DNA from: an uncultured Kordiimonas sp. | Lineage (GTDB): Bacteria > Pseudomonadota > Alphaproteobacteria > Sphingomonadales > Kordiimonadaceae | Assembly (NCBI GenBank): GCA_947503575.1 | Contig: CANNDZ010000001.1 | Span: 1,116,001 to 1,180,000, forward strand | Reading direction: 5' to 3' | Length of the DNA: 64,000 nt | Shown here: in pieces, positions 37,507 through 45,640 of the stretch | Position numbering within the stretch: position 1 is the stretch's first letter | How the letters are laid out: each line of letters opens with the position of its first letter | Made by a program: the position numbers and the translations under genes | Notes under the pieces: generated by a model | The model's database searches: none | What the model saw: the letters and a program-made list of their open reading frames with translations, nothing else | Told to the model about the DNA's origin: nothing

Positions 37507-38554
37507 TGCATCAAAATCACACGCCAGTTTCGCGGATCATGCGCGATGCCGCCAGATGCTGAAACAGGGCTCTGTGAGTTTTCACACCGCCGCCAAGTTA
37601 TTGCCTCAGCGCCTGCGCGACCCGATCACGACATTTTATGCTTTCTGCAGATTGGCGGATGACAGTATCGATTACGCCCGTGATAAAGTTGCTTCGCTGA
37701 ATAAACTAAAAATGCGCCTTGACCGGTGTTATGAAAACAAGCCGCTTGCACAACCGGTGGACAGGGCTTTTGCAGACCTGATTTTAACTCATCCAATCCC
37801 CCGGCCCCTAATTGATATGTTGATTGAGGGTTTTGAGTGGGACACAAAAGAACGTCACTATAAAACGATCTCGGATGTTCGGGCCTACAGTGTGCGGGTT
37901 GCCAGCACCGTGGGGGCGATTGTGGCTCTTTTACTTGGTGTTCGGGACCGAGATACAATTGACCGGGCCTGTAGTCTGGGCGTAGCCATGCAATTAACCA
38001 ATATCGCACGCGATGTCGGGGAAGACGCGAACGCTAACCGCCTTTATTTGCCAACAGACTGGCTGGAAGAACGCGGCGTAAAACCAGATGACTTTCTTCT
38101 TAATCCAACCGCTGACCCAGCCATTACAGATTGTATAGAATGCCTTCTTGAGGAGGCAGCGCGCTGGTACGAGCATGCAGAGGCTGGTATCGCCAGGCTA
38201 CCGCGCGATGCGCGTGCCGGCATTTTTGCTGCGCGCCACATTTATGCTGATATTGGTCGTGTTATCAGGCGCATGGATTACGACAGCGTCAACCAGCGTG
38301 CAATTGTAACCAACCGCCGGAAGGTTGCGTTGCTGTTTTATAGCTGCGTTTCGGCGTTCAGGGGTCAAAACAGTGAGTGTGTCGCCGGGGTGCCTGAGGC
38401 GCAGGGCCTTGTTGATATGACCACAAGCGCTGCCCAGGGTGCACCGCCAGAACCCGGCTTGTCGGACCGCATTATTTGGGCTGCTGGTTTATTAGCGCGC
38501 CCCAAGCGCAGACCGTCAAAGCGATTTGTGAGCGAGGAGGTTAGCGGTGGATAA
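37493..38554 (+). CDS. crtB: Phytoene synthase
   Basis: 353 residues from the ATG at 37493, inside the end of crtI. It condenses two geranylgeranyl diphosphates to phytoene. Both Mg-binding aspartate motifs are present: RLADDSIDYARD (Asp56/57/60) and ARDVGEDANANR (Asp174/178). LYLPTDWLEERGV is a family hallmark. The C-terminal extension after about residue 290 is variable. A small membrane-protein gene starts within its last codons. Confidence 0.94.
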   Translation: MLPLDASKSHASFADHARCRQMLKQGSVSFHTAAKLLPQRLRDPITTFYAFCRLADDSIDYARDKVASLNKLKMRLDRCYENKPLAQPVDRAFADLILTHPIPRPLIDMLIEGFEWDTKERHYKTISDVRAYSVRVASTVGAIVALLLGVRDRDTIDRACSLGVAMQLTNIARDVGEDANANRLYLPTDWLEERGVKPDDFLLNPTADPAITDCIECLLEEAARWYEHAEAGIARLPRDARAGIFAARHIYADIGRVIRRMDYDSVNQRAIVTNRRKVALLFYSCVSAFRGQNSECVAGVPEAQGLVDMTTSAAQGAPPEPGLSDRIIWAAGLLARPKRRPSKRFVSEEVSGG

Positions 38555-38717
38555 GCGGGACTGGCTTTTCCTTATTGAAACAGTATTTCTGTACGGCGGC
38601 ATCATCTTGTTTGGTTCTTGGCAAGTATGGAAAATGCGACGGGATGTGCGGGAAATCAGGGCCAAGAGAGCACAAGAAGAAGCGGCAAAAAAAGCAGACT
38701 CCGAGGCTTCGCAGTAG
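38547..38717 (+). CDS. Small single-pass membrane protein in the carotenoid operon
   Basis: 56 residues from a GTG that overlaps the crtB stop, with a perfect GAGGAGG six bases upstream, so it is very probably translated. One membrane helix (about 6-27, WLFLIETVFLYGGIILFGSW) is followed by a highly charged tail (RRDVREIRAKRAQEEAAKKA), predicted cytoplasmic and possibly helical. No domain is recognised. Its coupling to crtB suggests a role in carotenoid enzyme assembly or membrane anchoring. It ends 2 bp from the stop of convergent crtC. Confidence 0.75.
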   Translation: MDKRDWLFLIETVFLYGGIILFGSWQVWKMRRDVREIRAKRAQEEAAKKADSEASQ

Positions 38718-38719
38718 TC

Positions 38720-39661
38720 TTACCAAATTTGTCGCGGCATTCTGACGGGCATGAGTGCTTTCATCCACCATTGCCGGAAGTAATCCATATTCAGGCTTTC
38801 ATGCATGGCAAGATGCTGCCTACCACTCAACCCTGTTGTAATAATCGAGCGTGTATAAAAGGGCGAGTCTTCGGCTGTTCTCAATACTTTTGGGGCTGGT
38901 GAAGCCGACTCTGATGCAACTGACCGCTTCATCCGCCAAAGGCTTGTAGGAAGCGGCTGCACAGTGGCAGGCTCGAATTCCGTCACGTTTCCTTGCGCAT
39001 CAAATGTCCGCCCGAAAACCATCCGGCTTTGGTCGCGGCGACGCACTAGGTCGTATAGCACGGCCACATCGGGTGCCTGGTTGGGTTTTTCTGGGTTAGG
39101 AACCGAAACGCGAGACCATGTCCATGTCTTGACACCGTCCTCAAGCGGCTCCGCGCCGCGGTTGCTGTCAAGGTAGCCAAACCCTTCCCATTGTAGATCC
39201 GGGCGCGACAGATTTACCGACACGCGGGAGACAGGTGCGATGGGCCACCACCGATGATCTCCAGACGCATCAAGTGTGATGGCTTGTCCCAGCGGTGCTT
39301 GCGGCGCGACAGTTATGTTGCCCCGGATGCGTCGCGGCAATGGTGCGGTGACTTCGTCAATGTTAATTTCGAGCTGCTGCCCGTCCCAGTGCAGGGCGCT
39401 TGGTCCGATTTTCAGGGTGTCTTCCCCGATATCAACTTCAGACTCGGGTCGCTCGGTCATGGCCCAATAACCAAGGCCGCGCTTATAAATGCCAACGTTA
39501 ACTGCGCAATGATTAAGCGGATTGGTGCGGCCGGACCAGGCGTAATAGGGTGAAAATACGCTGCCAATAAAGGCAATCAGGCTTAACCCCCAGTTGCCGC
39601 AATCGCTGACGACGTCGACGTACCACCAGAGGTATCCACCTGCAGGAGGTGGTTCATTGAA
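38720..39661 (-). CDS. crtC: Carotenoid 1,2-hydratase (hydroxyneurosporene synthase); start unresolved
   Basis: CrtC adds water to the end of neurosporene/lycopene-type carotenoids. Family homology begins around GGYLWWYVDVVSDCGNWG (from about 39640) and continues through FIGSVFSPYYAWSG, NHCAVNVGIY, RGLGYWAMTER, RWWPIAPVSRV and SPFYTRS. No ATG, GTG or TTG occurs in this frame between 39952 and the conserved core. The GTG at 39952 lies deep in crtD. A CTG at 39580, just after the crtD stop and preceded by GGGGG, would give 286 residues but lose part of the conserved start. The 5' boundary given here is only the extent of homology. See the finding on this gene. Confidence 0.85.
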   Translation of the reverse strand, partial: FNEPPPAGGYLWWYVDVVSDCGNWGLSLIAFIGSVFSPYYAWSGRTNPLNHCAVNVGIYKRGLGYWAMTERPESEVDIGEDTLKIGPSALHWDGQQLEINIDEVTAPLPRRIRGNITVAPQAPLGQAITLDASGDHRWWPIAPVSRVSVNLSRPDLQWEGFGYLDSNRGAEPLEDGVKTWTWSRVSVPNPEKPNQAPDVAVLYDLVRRRDQSRMVFGRTFDAQGNVTEFEPATVQPLPTSLWRMKRSVASESASPAPKVLRTAEDSPFYTRSIITTGLSGRQHLAMHESLNMDYFRQWWMKALMPVRMPRQIW

Positions 39662-41175
39662 ACCAAGTCTTCTATCACCGCCCCAGCTGCTGTGAAGCCC
39701 GACAGGGCTGACATTGGAACCCCCGCCGATGGATGCGCGCTGCCGCTCGCCAGATACAGGCCCGATACCTTTGTCCTTTGTCCCGGTCGCTTGAACGACG
39801 CCAGGAACCCGTGGGGTGCTCTGCCGTACAGTGCTCCCCCGCTGCCCGGAAACCGGGTGGCGAAATCCTCCGGCAATGTCATGACCGGGCTGGTGTGATG
39901 TGAAAGGTGAAGCCCCATCGACTCCAGTTTTTGCTCCATGCGGTTTTGCCACAGTTGCCTCTCCTTCTGGGATGGCGCCGTTGCCCCATCTGTATCGTTT
40001 CGCAGTGCTTTTGCATTGGCAATGATGAATAGCCGGTTCATTTGGTCGTCTGCATCTTTATTGGCGATAGAACTTGTATTGAGATAAAGCGTGGGGTCCG
40101 CAGGCATGTTTCCTGCGGCAATGGAATCGAACTCGCTTTTATAGTCGGAACTGAAAAATACAGTATGAGCAGCTGGATCCAACCCGTTAAACTTGGCAAC
40201 ACCGGTCATTGTTGTTGCCGATAAAGACCGGTCCTTCGGCCTGACCGGCGGGGGTGCCCGACCCGCAGCAGTGGCGGGGACCATTGAACGCAGCGCTGAG
40301 ACGTCGCCGGCCATCACAACACTATCAAAGCTTTGTTGCTGATCCTCTGGCAGGGTGACGCCAGTAATTTTGTTACTATCAATCAAAATCTTGTTTATGC
40401 GCGTATTAGTTACGATGGTTACGCCGCAGTTTTTTAGTTGTTTTTCCATTGCCTTTGCCAGCGCCGCCATACCACCGGTTATTGACCATAGTCCGGCGAA
40501 CTCGGCTTGCAGCACAAGAAGAAACAGTGCGGATGTTTTCATTGGATTGCCGCCGCAATAGGTGCTGTAGCGGGCAAAAAGTTGCACTAATCGCGGATCC
40601 CGGAAGTCTTTTGTCAACATACTCCAAAGGCTTTGCCATGGTCGTGCCTTTAAAAGAAGTGGCAGCCCCAGAAAGGGCAGCGATGTAATCAGTCGCACCA
40701 TGTTAGGGGATGGTTTGCGCATAAAGGTGTGGTCAAGTGACTGAAAAAGTGACTGAGCCTGTGCGATGACTTGGCTAAAAGCCTCTGCATCTCGAGCCCC
40801 GGAAAAAGCCCCGATAGCGTCTTTTGAGCGCTCAAGATCAGCAAATAAATCAAGCTGAACAGTGCCGTCCTTATCATCAGCCCAGTAATGACGCGCCAAC
40901 AGCTCATGCGGTGTTGTTTTAACAGATGACGGGAAACACAGGCCCATCTGGGTGAACATGTCTTCAAACAAGGGTTTCATGGAAAACACTGTTGGGCCGC
41001 AATCAACGGCAACCTGGGTGCCGTTTACATCAAATTTTTCGGTGGCCATTTTGCCGCCAAGAACGGGCTCCGCTTCAAAAAGCGTTACGGCACATCCTGC
41101 TTTCCCAAGCCGCAAAGCAGCCATCAGCCCGGCAATTCCGGACCCGATAACAGCGATTTTTGGTTGCTTTGGCAT
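39583..41175 (-). CDS. crtD: Methoxyneurosporene / 1-hydroxycarotenoid 3,4-desaturase
   Basis: 530 residues from the ATG at 41175 (AAGGAGG 12 bases upstream). FAD fold at the N-terminus: IAVIGSGIAGLMAALRL, then EAEPVLGGKM and DCGPTVFSM. The C-terminal signature LYLASGSAHPSAGVPMSALSG distinguishes CrtD from CrtI. It introduces the 3,4 double bond after CrtC hydration. The last about 25 residues (after IEDLVSMNHLL) are Ser/Thr/Gly-rich and overlap the crtC reading frame, which is unusual and may reflect a frameshift. It is divergent from crtE. Confidence 0.92.
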   Translation of the reverse strand: MPKQPKIAVIGSGIAGLMAALRLGKAGCAVTLFEAEPVLGGKMATEKFDVNGTQVAVDCGPTVFSMKPLFEDMFTQMGLCFPSSVKTTPHELLARHYWADDKDGTVQLDLFADLERSKDAIGAFSGARDAEAFSQVIAQAQSLFQSLDHTFMRKPSPNMVRLITSLPFLGLPLLLKARPWQSLWSMLTKDFRDPRLVQLFARYSTYCGGNPMKTSALFLLVLQAEFAGLWSITGGMAALAKAMEKQLKNCGVTIVTNTRINKILIDSNKITGVTLPEDQQQSFDSVVMAGDVSALRSMVPATAAGRAPPPVRPKDRSLSATTMTGVAKFNGLDPAAHTVFFSSDYKSEFDSIAAGNMPADPTLYLNTSSIANKDADDQMNRLFIIANAKALRNDTDGATAPSQKERQLWQNRMEQKLESMGLHLSHHTSPVMTLPEDFATRFPGSGGALYGRAPHGFLASFKRPGQRTKVSGLYLASGSAHPSAGVPMSALSGFTAAGAVIEDLVSMNHLLQVDTSGGTSTSSAIAATGG

Positions 41176-41199
41176 GGTGTCAGACAGCCTCCTTACAAA

Positions 41200-41243
41200 T
41201 GTATATACAAAATGACAGTTATATGTGACAATTAAAATTGACA
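41200..41243. promoter_or_regulatory. Tandem PpsR/CrtJ-like sites between crtD and crtE
   Basis: Site 1 (41200-41217) is TGT-N12-ACA. Site 2 (41226-41243) is TGA-N12-ACA, a one-mismatch copy with TTGACA at its right end. The gap is exactly 8 bp, the arrangement described for cooperative CrtJ binding at the Rhodobacter bchC promoter. They lie between the divergent crtD and crtE starts and could control both. Confidence 0.6.
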
Positions 41244-41356
41244 CTTTCTTAATTATGTTGCGTGTGCGCCGCATTGCCTATGTGTCGTGAACGGTGCGCT
41301 CGTACATCCTCGCCAGTCTGTTGGACTGAGGGGGAGAGCTGAGGGGAGCCGCAGTC

Positions 41357-42241
41357 GTGCCAGTAACCGTTAAAAGCGTTGAGGCTATAGAGCCCGCAAT
41401 TCAAAAAACCTTAAATCGTATTGAACAGCCAGGCTGCCCGCCCAAATTGGCTGCAGCTATGCGTGATGCGGTTTTGCCGGGTGGTGCACGCATTCGACCG
41501 CGCCTGTTGCTGGCAGTTGCAGCGGCATGCGGTGCGCAATCTGAAGAGCTGACTTTGTCGGCAGCGACATCCATAGAGTTGATGCATTGTGCCTCGCTTG
41601 TTCATGATGACCTGCCTGCCTTTGATGATGCTGCTATCCGTCGGGGTAAGCCATCCATTCAAAAGCGGTTCGGTGAACCCATTGCCGTTCTGGCAGGGGA
41701 TGCCCTGATCATGCTGGCTTTCGAAGAGCTCGCGTACGGTGCAGCGGACCACACACATCTTTTGCCCGCGCTAACCAAAACATTGGCTGGCAGTATTGGC
41801 ATGCCTTTTGGTCTTTGTGCTGGCCAGGCCTGGGAAGAAGAACCCTATCCTGACCTAAAGGCTTATCACGCTGCAAAAACGGGTGCTCTATTTGCCGGCG
41901 TAACCGTTATGGGGGCGTTGTCGGCCGGTTATGAAGGCGCGGATACATGGGCGACGTTTGGTATGGAGCTGGGAACAGCTTATCAAATGGCAGACGATAT
42001 TTGCGACGTAACGTCCACAGACGGTAAACTTGGTAAACCTTGTGGGCAGGATAAACGGCTCGGCCGCCCGAATATTGCCAATACTCTGGGTGTCCGCCGT
42101 GCGGTAGAAGCCTTGATGGAGCAAATTGAAACAGCCATTGGTCATATACCGGCTTGTGCTGGTCGCGACTCGTTAGAAGCACTCGTCCGTGCAACGACCA
42201 GAAAATTCCTGCCGGACGATATATGGGCGCTGGCGGCATAG
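41357..42241 (+). CDS. crtE: Geranylgeranyl diphosphate synthase
   Basis: 294 residues from a GTG with GAGGGGAG upstream. It makes C20 diphosphate for carotenoids and for the bacteriochlorophyll tail. The first aspartate-rich motif is VHDDLPAFDD (Asp84-91) and the second MADDICDVTS (Asp213-214), followed by GKPCGQDKRLGRPN. It is 4 bp ahead of crtF. The product length is inferred from the operon rather than from chain-length residues. Confidence 0.94.
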   Translation: MPVTVKSVEAIEPAIQKTLNRIEQPGCPPKLAAAMRDAVLPGGARIRPRLLLAVAAACGAQSEELTLSAATSIELMHCASLVHDDLPAFDDAAIRRGKPSIQKRFGEPIAVLAGDALIMLAFEELAYGAADHTHLLPALTKTLAGSIGMPFGLCAGQAWEEEPYPDLKAYHAAKTGALFAGVTVMGALSAGYEGADTWATFGMELGTAYQMADDICDVTSTDGKLGKPCGQDKRLGRPNIANTLGVRRAVEALMEQIETAIGHIPACAGRDSLEALVRATTRKFLPDDIWALAA

Positions 42242-42245
42242 CATA

Positions 42246-43445
42246 ATGACGGTACAAGGACCTATGGCTCCCCAGGCGGGTGGGGCTTCAGTGAATATTC
42301 CCAAGAATAATAATGCAATGGCGCGAGGGCCATTTTCGCGCCTCAAAGACTGGGCAAACGACTGGATAATTCAGCAGCTTTCCAAGCGGCATGTTCAGCG
42401 TTTTCTAACGCATAATTTCTTTACACGGTCTACGGCGCGCCGCGATGCACGCGACCTATACGACATCTGCGTGGGTTTCTCCTATTCGCAGACGCTCCGT
42501 TGTTGTGTCGAACTGAATTTGTTCCAGCTTTTACATGACACCCCGATGGGGCTCGCGGACTTGGCTGCGCACCTTGATGTCCCCAAGCAGAATCTACAGG
42601 TGCTTTTGGAAAGTGCAACTGCACTCAAGCTGCTGCGCCAGCGTACGGACCAAACATATGCCGTTGGGCGTTTGGGTACGGCCGTTCTTGCTGACCCTGG
42701 TATAGCGGTGATTGTTCGTCATCATGATTTGCTGTACCGGGATCTTGCGCAGCCTGTTGATGTTCTGACAACTCCGCTTAAGTCGGATATGGCTGCTTTT
42801 TGGGCCTACACACAGGACGATAAAGTAGGGGATATCGACCCGTCGCTTGCGAACAACTACAGCGAAGTCATGGCGGCTACACAGTCAACTGTCGCGGATT
42901 TGGTACTTGGTGCGTATGACTTTTCAAAACACACGGACCTTCTGGATGCCGGTTGTGGCACAGGCACATTTGCTATGGCTGTTGCGGCGCAACACGCCAA
43001 TCTAAACCTGACTTTGTATGACTTGCCGCCCGTTATTGAGTTGGCTGGACCGAAGGTAGAGGCATCCGTAATTGACGCCACCCGAATGACGTTGGTGCCT
43101 GGCAACTTTGCTGACGGATCATTGCCCACTGGCCAGGATATTGTTTGCCTAATCCGTGTCTTGCATGATCAAAGCGATGAAAGCGCCTCTGCCTTACTTG
43201 CAAAAGCAAGGGCGGCATTAAAGCCTGGCGGAACAATCTTGATCGCAGAAACGCTGGCAGGATCGGATGCTGCCGAGCGAATCGGCCGTGTATACTTTGG
43301 TTGGTTTTTGCTTGCTATGGGTCGTGGCCGTGCGCGGTCACCTGGCCAGGTTTCTCAACTCTTGCGCGAATCGGGCTTCAAGGATGTCCGTGAACACAGT
43401 ACCTCGTTGCCGATGATTGTGCGGGTGATTACGGCGCAGCGCTAG
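42246..43445 (+). CDS. crtF: Carotenoid O-methyltransferase (hydroxyneurosporene-O-methyltransferase)
   Basis: 399 residues from the ATG at 42246. The N-terminal dimerisation/winged-helix region (about 60-150) precedes the SAM-binding fold with LLDAGCGTGTFAMA (Asp234 onward) and VCLIRVLHDQSDESA. It methylates the 1-hydroxy group of carotenoids at the step leading to spheroidene-type methoxy carotenoids. It is in an operon with crtE. The long, poorly conserved first 45 residues may be partly an over-long start. Confidence 0.93.
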   Translation: MTVQGPMAPQAGGASVNIPKNNNAMARGPFSRLKDWANDWIIQQLSKRHVQRFLTHNFFTRSTARRDARDLYDICVGFSYSQTLRCCVELNLFQLLHDTPMGLADLAAHLDVPKQNLQVLLESATALKLLRQRTDQTYAVGRLGTAVLADPGIAVIVRHHDLLYRDLAQPVDVLTTPLKSDMAAFWAYTQDDKVGDIDPSLANNYSEVMAATQSTVADLVLGAYDFSKHTDLLDAGCGTGTFAMAVAAQHANLNLTLYDLPPVIELAGPKVEASVIDATRMTLVPGNFADGSLPTGQDIVCLIRVLHDQSDESASALLAKARAALKPGGTILIAETLAGSDAAERIGRVYFGWFLLAMGRGRARSPGQVSQLLRESGFKDVREHSTSLPMIVRVITAQR

Positions 43446-43503
43446 TCTGCATTATGGTTCAACGACAGGTATGCCTTGCCTCTGTGTCAACTTAGATGAA
43501 AAG

Positions 43504-43547
43504 CGTCAATTTTAGTTGACATTATATACTGTAAATTTATTATGACT
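43504..43547. promoter_or_regulatory. Tandem PpsR/CrtJ-like sites upstream of bchC
   Basis: Site 1 (43504-43521) is CGT-N12-ACA with CGTCAA...TTGACA symmetry. Site 2 (43530-43547) is TGT-N12-ACT. Each has one mismatch to TGT-N12-ACA. The gap is 8 bp, identical to the known CrtJ arrangement on the Rhodobacter capsulatus bchC promoter. It is 146 bp before the bchC ATG, so it may control the whole bchCXYZ-puf superoperon. Confidence 0.6.
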
Positions 43548-43693
43548 TATTGCTTATCTGTCGGGGGACAATCGTTTTGTCCCGGTGCTGATTTTCAGTT
43601 TTGAGTTTTCATCAGAGCCGCTGCGCCAATCCCGTTTCCTGAAAGATTTTGCCGACGAAACTGTGCGAGACCAAAACTTAAGGAACGCTATTC

Positions 43694-44626
43694 ATGGAAG
43701 CGCTTGCCATTGTTATCAACAATCCACACGACGCTCAGTTGCGGTCGTTGGAGATTGATGCGCCAAGCGAGCAAGATGCCATTGTAGATGTTGATTTCAC
43801 TGGTATCAGTACAGGTACTGAAAAGCTGATATGGAGCGGCGAAATGCCGCCCTTCCCGGGTATGGGTTATCCTCTCGTACCGGGCTATGAGGCGACAGGG
43901 ACGGTTGTTCACGCCCCTAAAAGCGGCTTGCTAAAAACGGGAGATACCGTTTTTATTCCTGGCGCAAAATGCTACGGCGAAATTCATGGCCTATTTGGTG
44001 CAGCGTCATCAAAAATTGTAACACCTGCCGACCGGTTGATTGTTTTGCCTGATGGTATTGGCCGCGAAGGTGTTTTGATTGCTTTGGCGGCAACAGCACA
44101 TCACGCACTTACTGTTGGCGGGTTGCCTGATCTGATTATCGGGCACGGCGTTTTGGGTCGCTTGATGGCGCGGCTGACAGTTGTTCTGGGCGGTACGCCA
44201 ACTGTTTGGGAAATAGACGAAAGTCGGCTGGATAGCGGCGGCCTTTATAAGGTTTGCAACGCTGCTGATGATGCGCGTCAGGATTATAAAACAGTTGTGG
44301 ACGCAAGCGGTGACCCTGACATCACTGATAAAGTCGTTCAGCATATGGCCAAGGGCAGTATGCTGGTACTGGCTGGTTTCTATCACCGGAAAGTCAGCTT
44401 TACTTTCCCCCCTGTATTTATGCGGCAGCTAACGCTGAAAATTGCTGCCGAATGGCAACCCCACGACCTGAAAGCTGTTGTGGGGCTGTTGTCTGAGCAC
44501 CCAGACCTATTGTCCGGCATTGTCTCTCATGAGGCGAATGCTGTCGATGGCGCGGATGCTTACCGTCAGGCGTTGGAAGACCCCGCCTGTTTGAAAATGG
44601 TTATAGACTGGAGGCAAATTTCGTGA
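43694..44626 (+). CDS. bchC: Bacteriochlorophyllide 3-hydroxyethyl dehydrogenase
   Basis: 310 residues, ATG preceded by AAGGAAC. A zinc-free medium-chain dehydrogenase-like protein that oxidises the C3 hydroxyethyl group to acetyl. Recognisable parts are DVDFTGISTGTEKLIWSGEMP, MGYPLVPGYEATG and the nucleotide-binding segment LIIGHGVLGRLMARL. It starts the bchC-bchX-bchY-bchZ-puf block. bchX overlaps its end by 4 bases. Confidence 0.95.
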   Translation: MEALAIVINNPHDAQLRSLEIDAPSEQDAIVDVDFTGISTGTEKLIWSGEMPPFPGMGYPLVPGYEATGTVVHAPKSGLLKTGDTVFIPGAKCYGEIHGLFGAASSKIVTPADRLIVLPDGIGREGVLIALAATAHHALTVGGLPDLIIGHGVLGRLMARLTVVLGGTPTVWEIDESRLDSGGLYKVCNAADDARQDYKTVVDASGDPDITDKVVQHMAKGSMLVLAGFYHRKVSFTFPPVFMRQLTLKIAAEWQPHDLKAVVGLLSEHPDLLSGIVSHEANAVDGADAYRQALEDPACLKMVIDWRQIS

Positions 44627-45600
44627 GCCCAAGAGATAATCCACCCCCAAGAGACGATAGTGAAGGCGTGCCACCGGCAGGCCCTCGTGTCCCCGGCGAA
44701 ACGCAAGTTATTGCCATCTATGGTAAAGGCGGTATTGGCAAAAGCTTCACGCTTGCTAACCTTTCTTACATGATGGCTCAGCAGGGCAAGCGTGTTTTGC
44801 TGATTGGCTGCGATCCGAAAAGTGATACCACCAGCCTTTTGTTTGGCGGTAAAAGCTGCCCGACAATCATTGAGACATCATCAGCCAGAAAAGCGGCGGG
44901 TGTTGAAGTTGAAATCGGTGACGTGTGCTTCAAGCGAGACGGCGTTTTTGCAATGGAACTGGGCGGCCCTGAAGTTGGTCGTGGCTGCGGCGGACGCGGC
45001 ATTATCCATGGCTTTGAACTGCTCGAAAAGCTTGGTTTCCATGACTGGGACTTCGACTATGTCCTGCTGGACTTCCTGGGTGATGTGGTGTGCGGCGGTT
45101 TTGGTTTGCCGATTGCGCGAGACCTTTGCCAGAAGGTGATTGTCGTGGCATCGAATGACCTGCAGTCTTTGTATGTCGCAAACAATGTCTGCTCTGCTGT
45201 GCAATATTTCCGCAAGCTTGGCGGCAACGTCGGTGTTGCCGGGCTTGTTATCAACAAAGATGACGGTACGGGAGAGGCAAAAGCTTTTGCTGAAGAGGTC
45301 GGTATCCCGGTTCTGGCGGCAATCCCGCAAGACGAAGACATTCGGCGCAAAAGCGCGAATTATCAGATAATCGGCAAGCCAGGCTCGCCTTGGGCGTCGC
45401 TTTTCACAGACCTTGCGCAAACTGCTGCGGATGCTCCGCCCGTTTTGCCTGCGCCCCTCGAGCCAGATGGTTTGCTGGACCTTTTCTCCAGTGAGGAAAC
45501 AGGCCGCGATTATGTGTTGGAACCAGCAACATTTGAGGACATGTGCGGCAGCAAGTCCATCCAGCGCGAGTCGCTAGAGGTTATTTACGACAAAGCTTGA
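44623..45600 (+). CDS. bchX: Chlorophyllide a reductase iron protein subunit
   Basis: 325 residues from a GTG overlapping the bchC stop (GTGA). NifH-like ATPase that passes electrons to BchY-BchZ for C7-C8 reduction. P-loop GKGGIGKS is at residues 34-41. The [4Fe-4S] cysteines are Cys122 (GCGGRG) and Cys157 (GDVVCGG). Compared with BchL it has the insert and C-terminal extension typical of BchX. Confidence 0.97.
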   Translation: MSPRDNPPPRDDSEGVPPAGPRVPGETQVIAIYGKGGIGKSFTLANLSYMMAQQGKRVLLIGCDPKSDTTSLLFGGKSCPTIIETSSARKAAGVEVEIGDVCFKRDGVFAMELGGPEVGRGCGGRGIIHGFELLEKLGFHDWDFDYVLLDFLGDVVCGGFGLPIARDLCQKVIVVASNDLQSLYVANNVCSAVQYFRKLGGNVGVAGLVINKDDGTGEAKAFAEEVGIPVLAAIPQDEDIRRKSANYQIIGKPGSPWASLFTDLAQTAADAPPVLPAPLEPDGLLDLFSSEETGRDYVLEPATFEDMCGSKSIQRESLEVIYDKA

Positions 45601-45640
45601 TCGACCGCCGGACAGACCGAATGAATAGAAGAGACATATA

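Noticed and set aside
39662-39952. N-terminal extension of crtC from a GTG at 39952
   Set aside because: The added about 97 residues are the out-of-frame translation of conserved crtD sequence and do not resemble CrtC.
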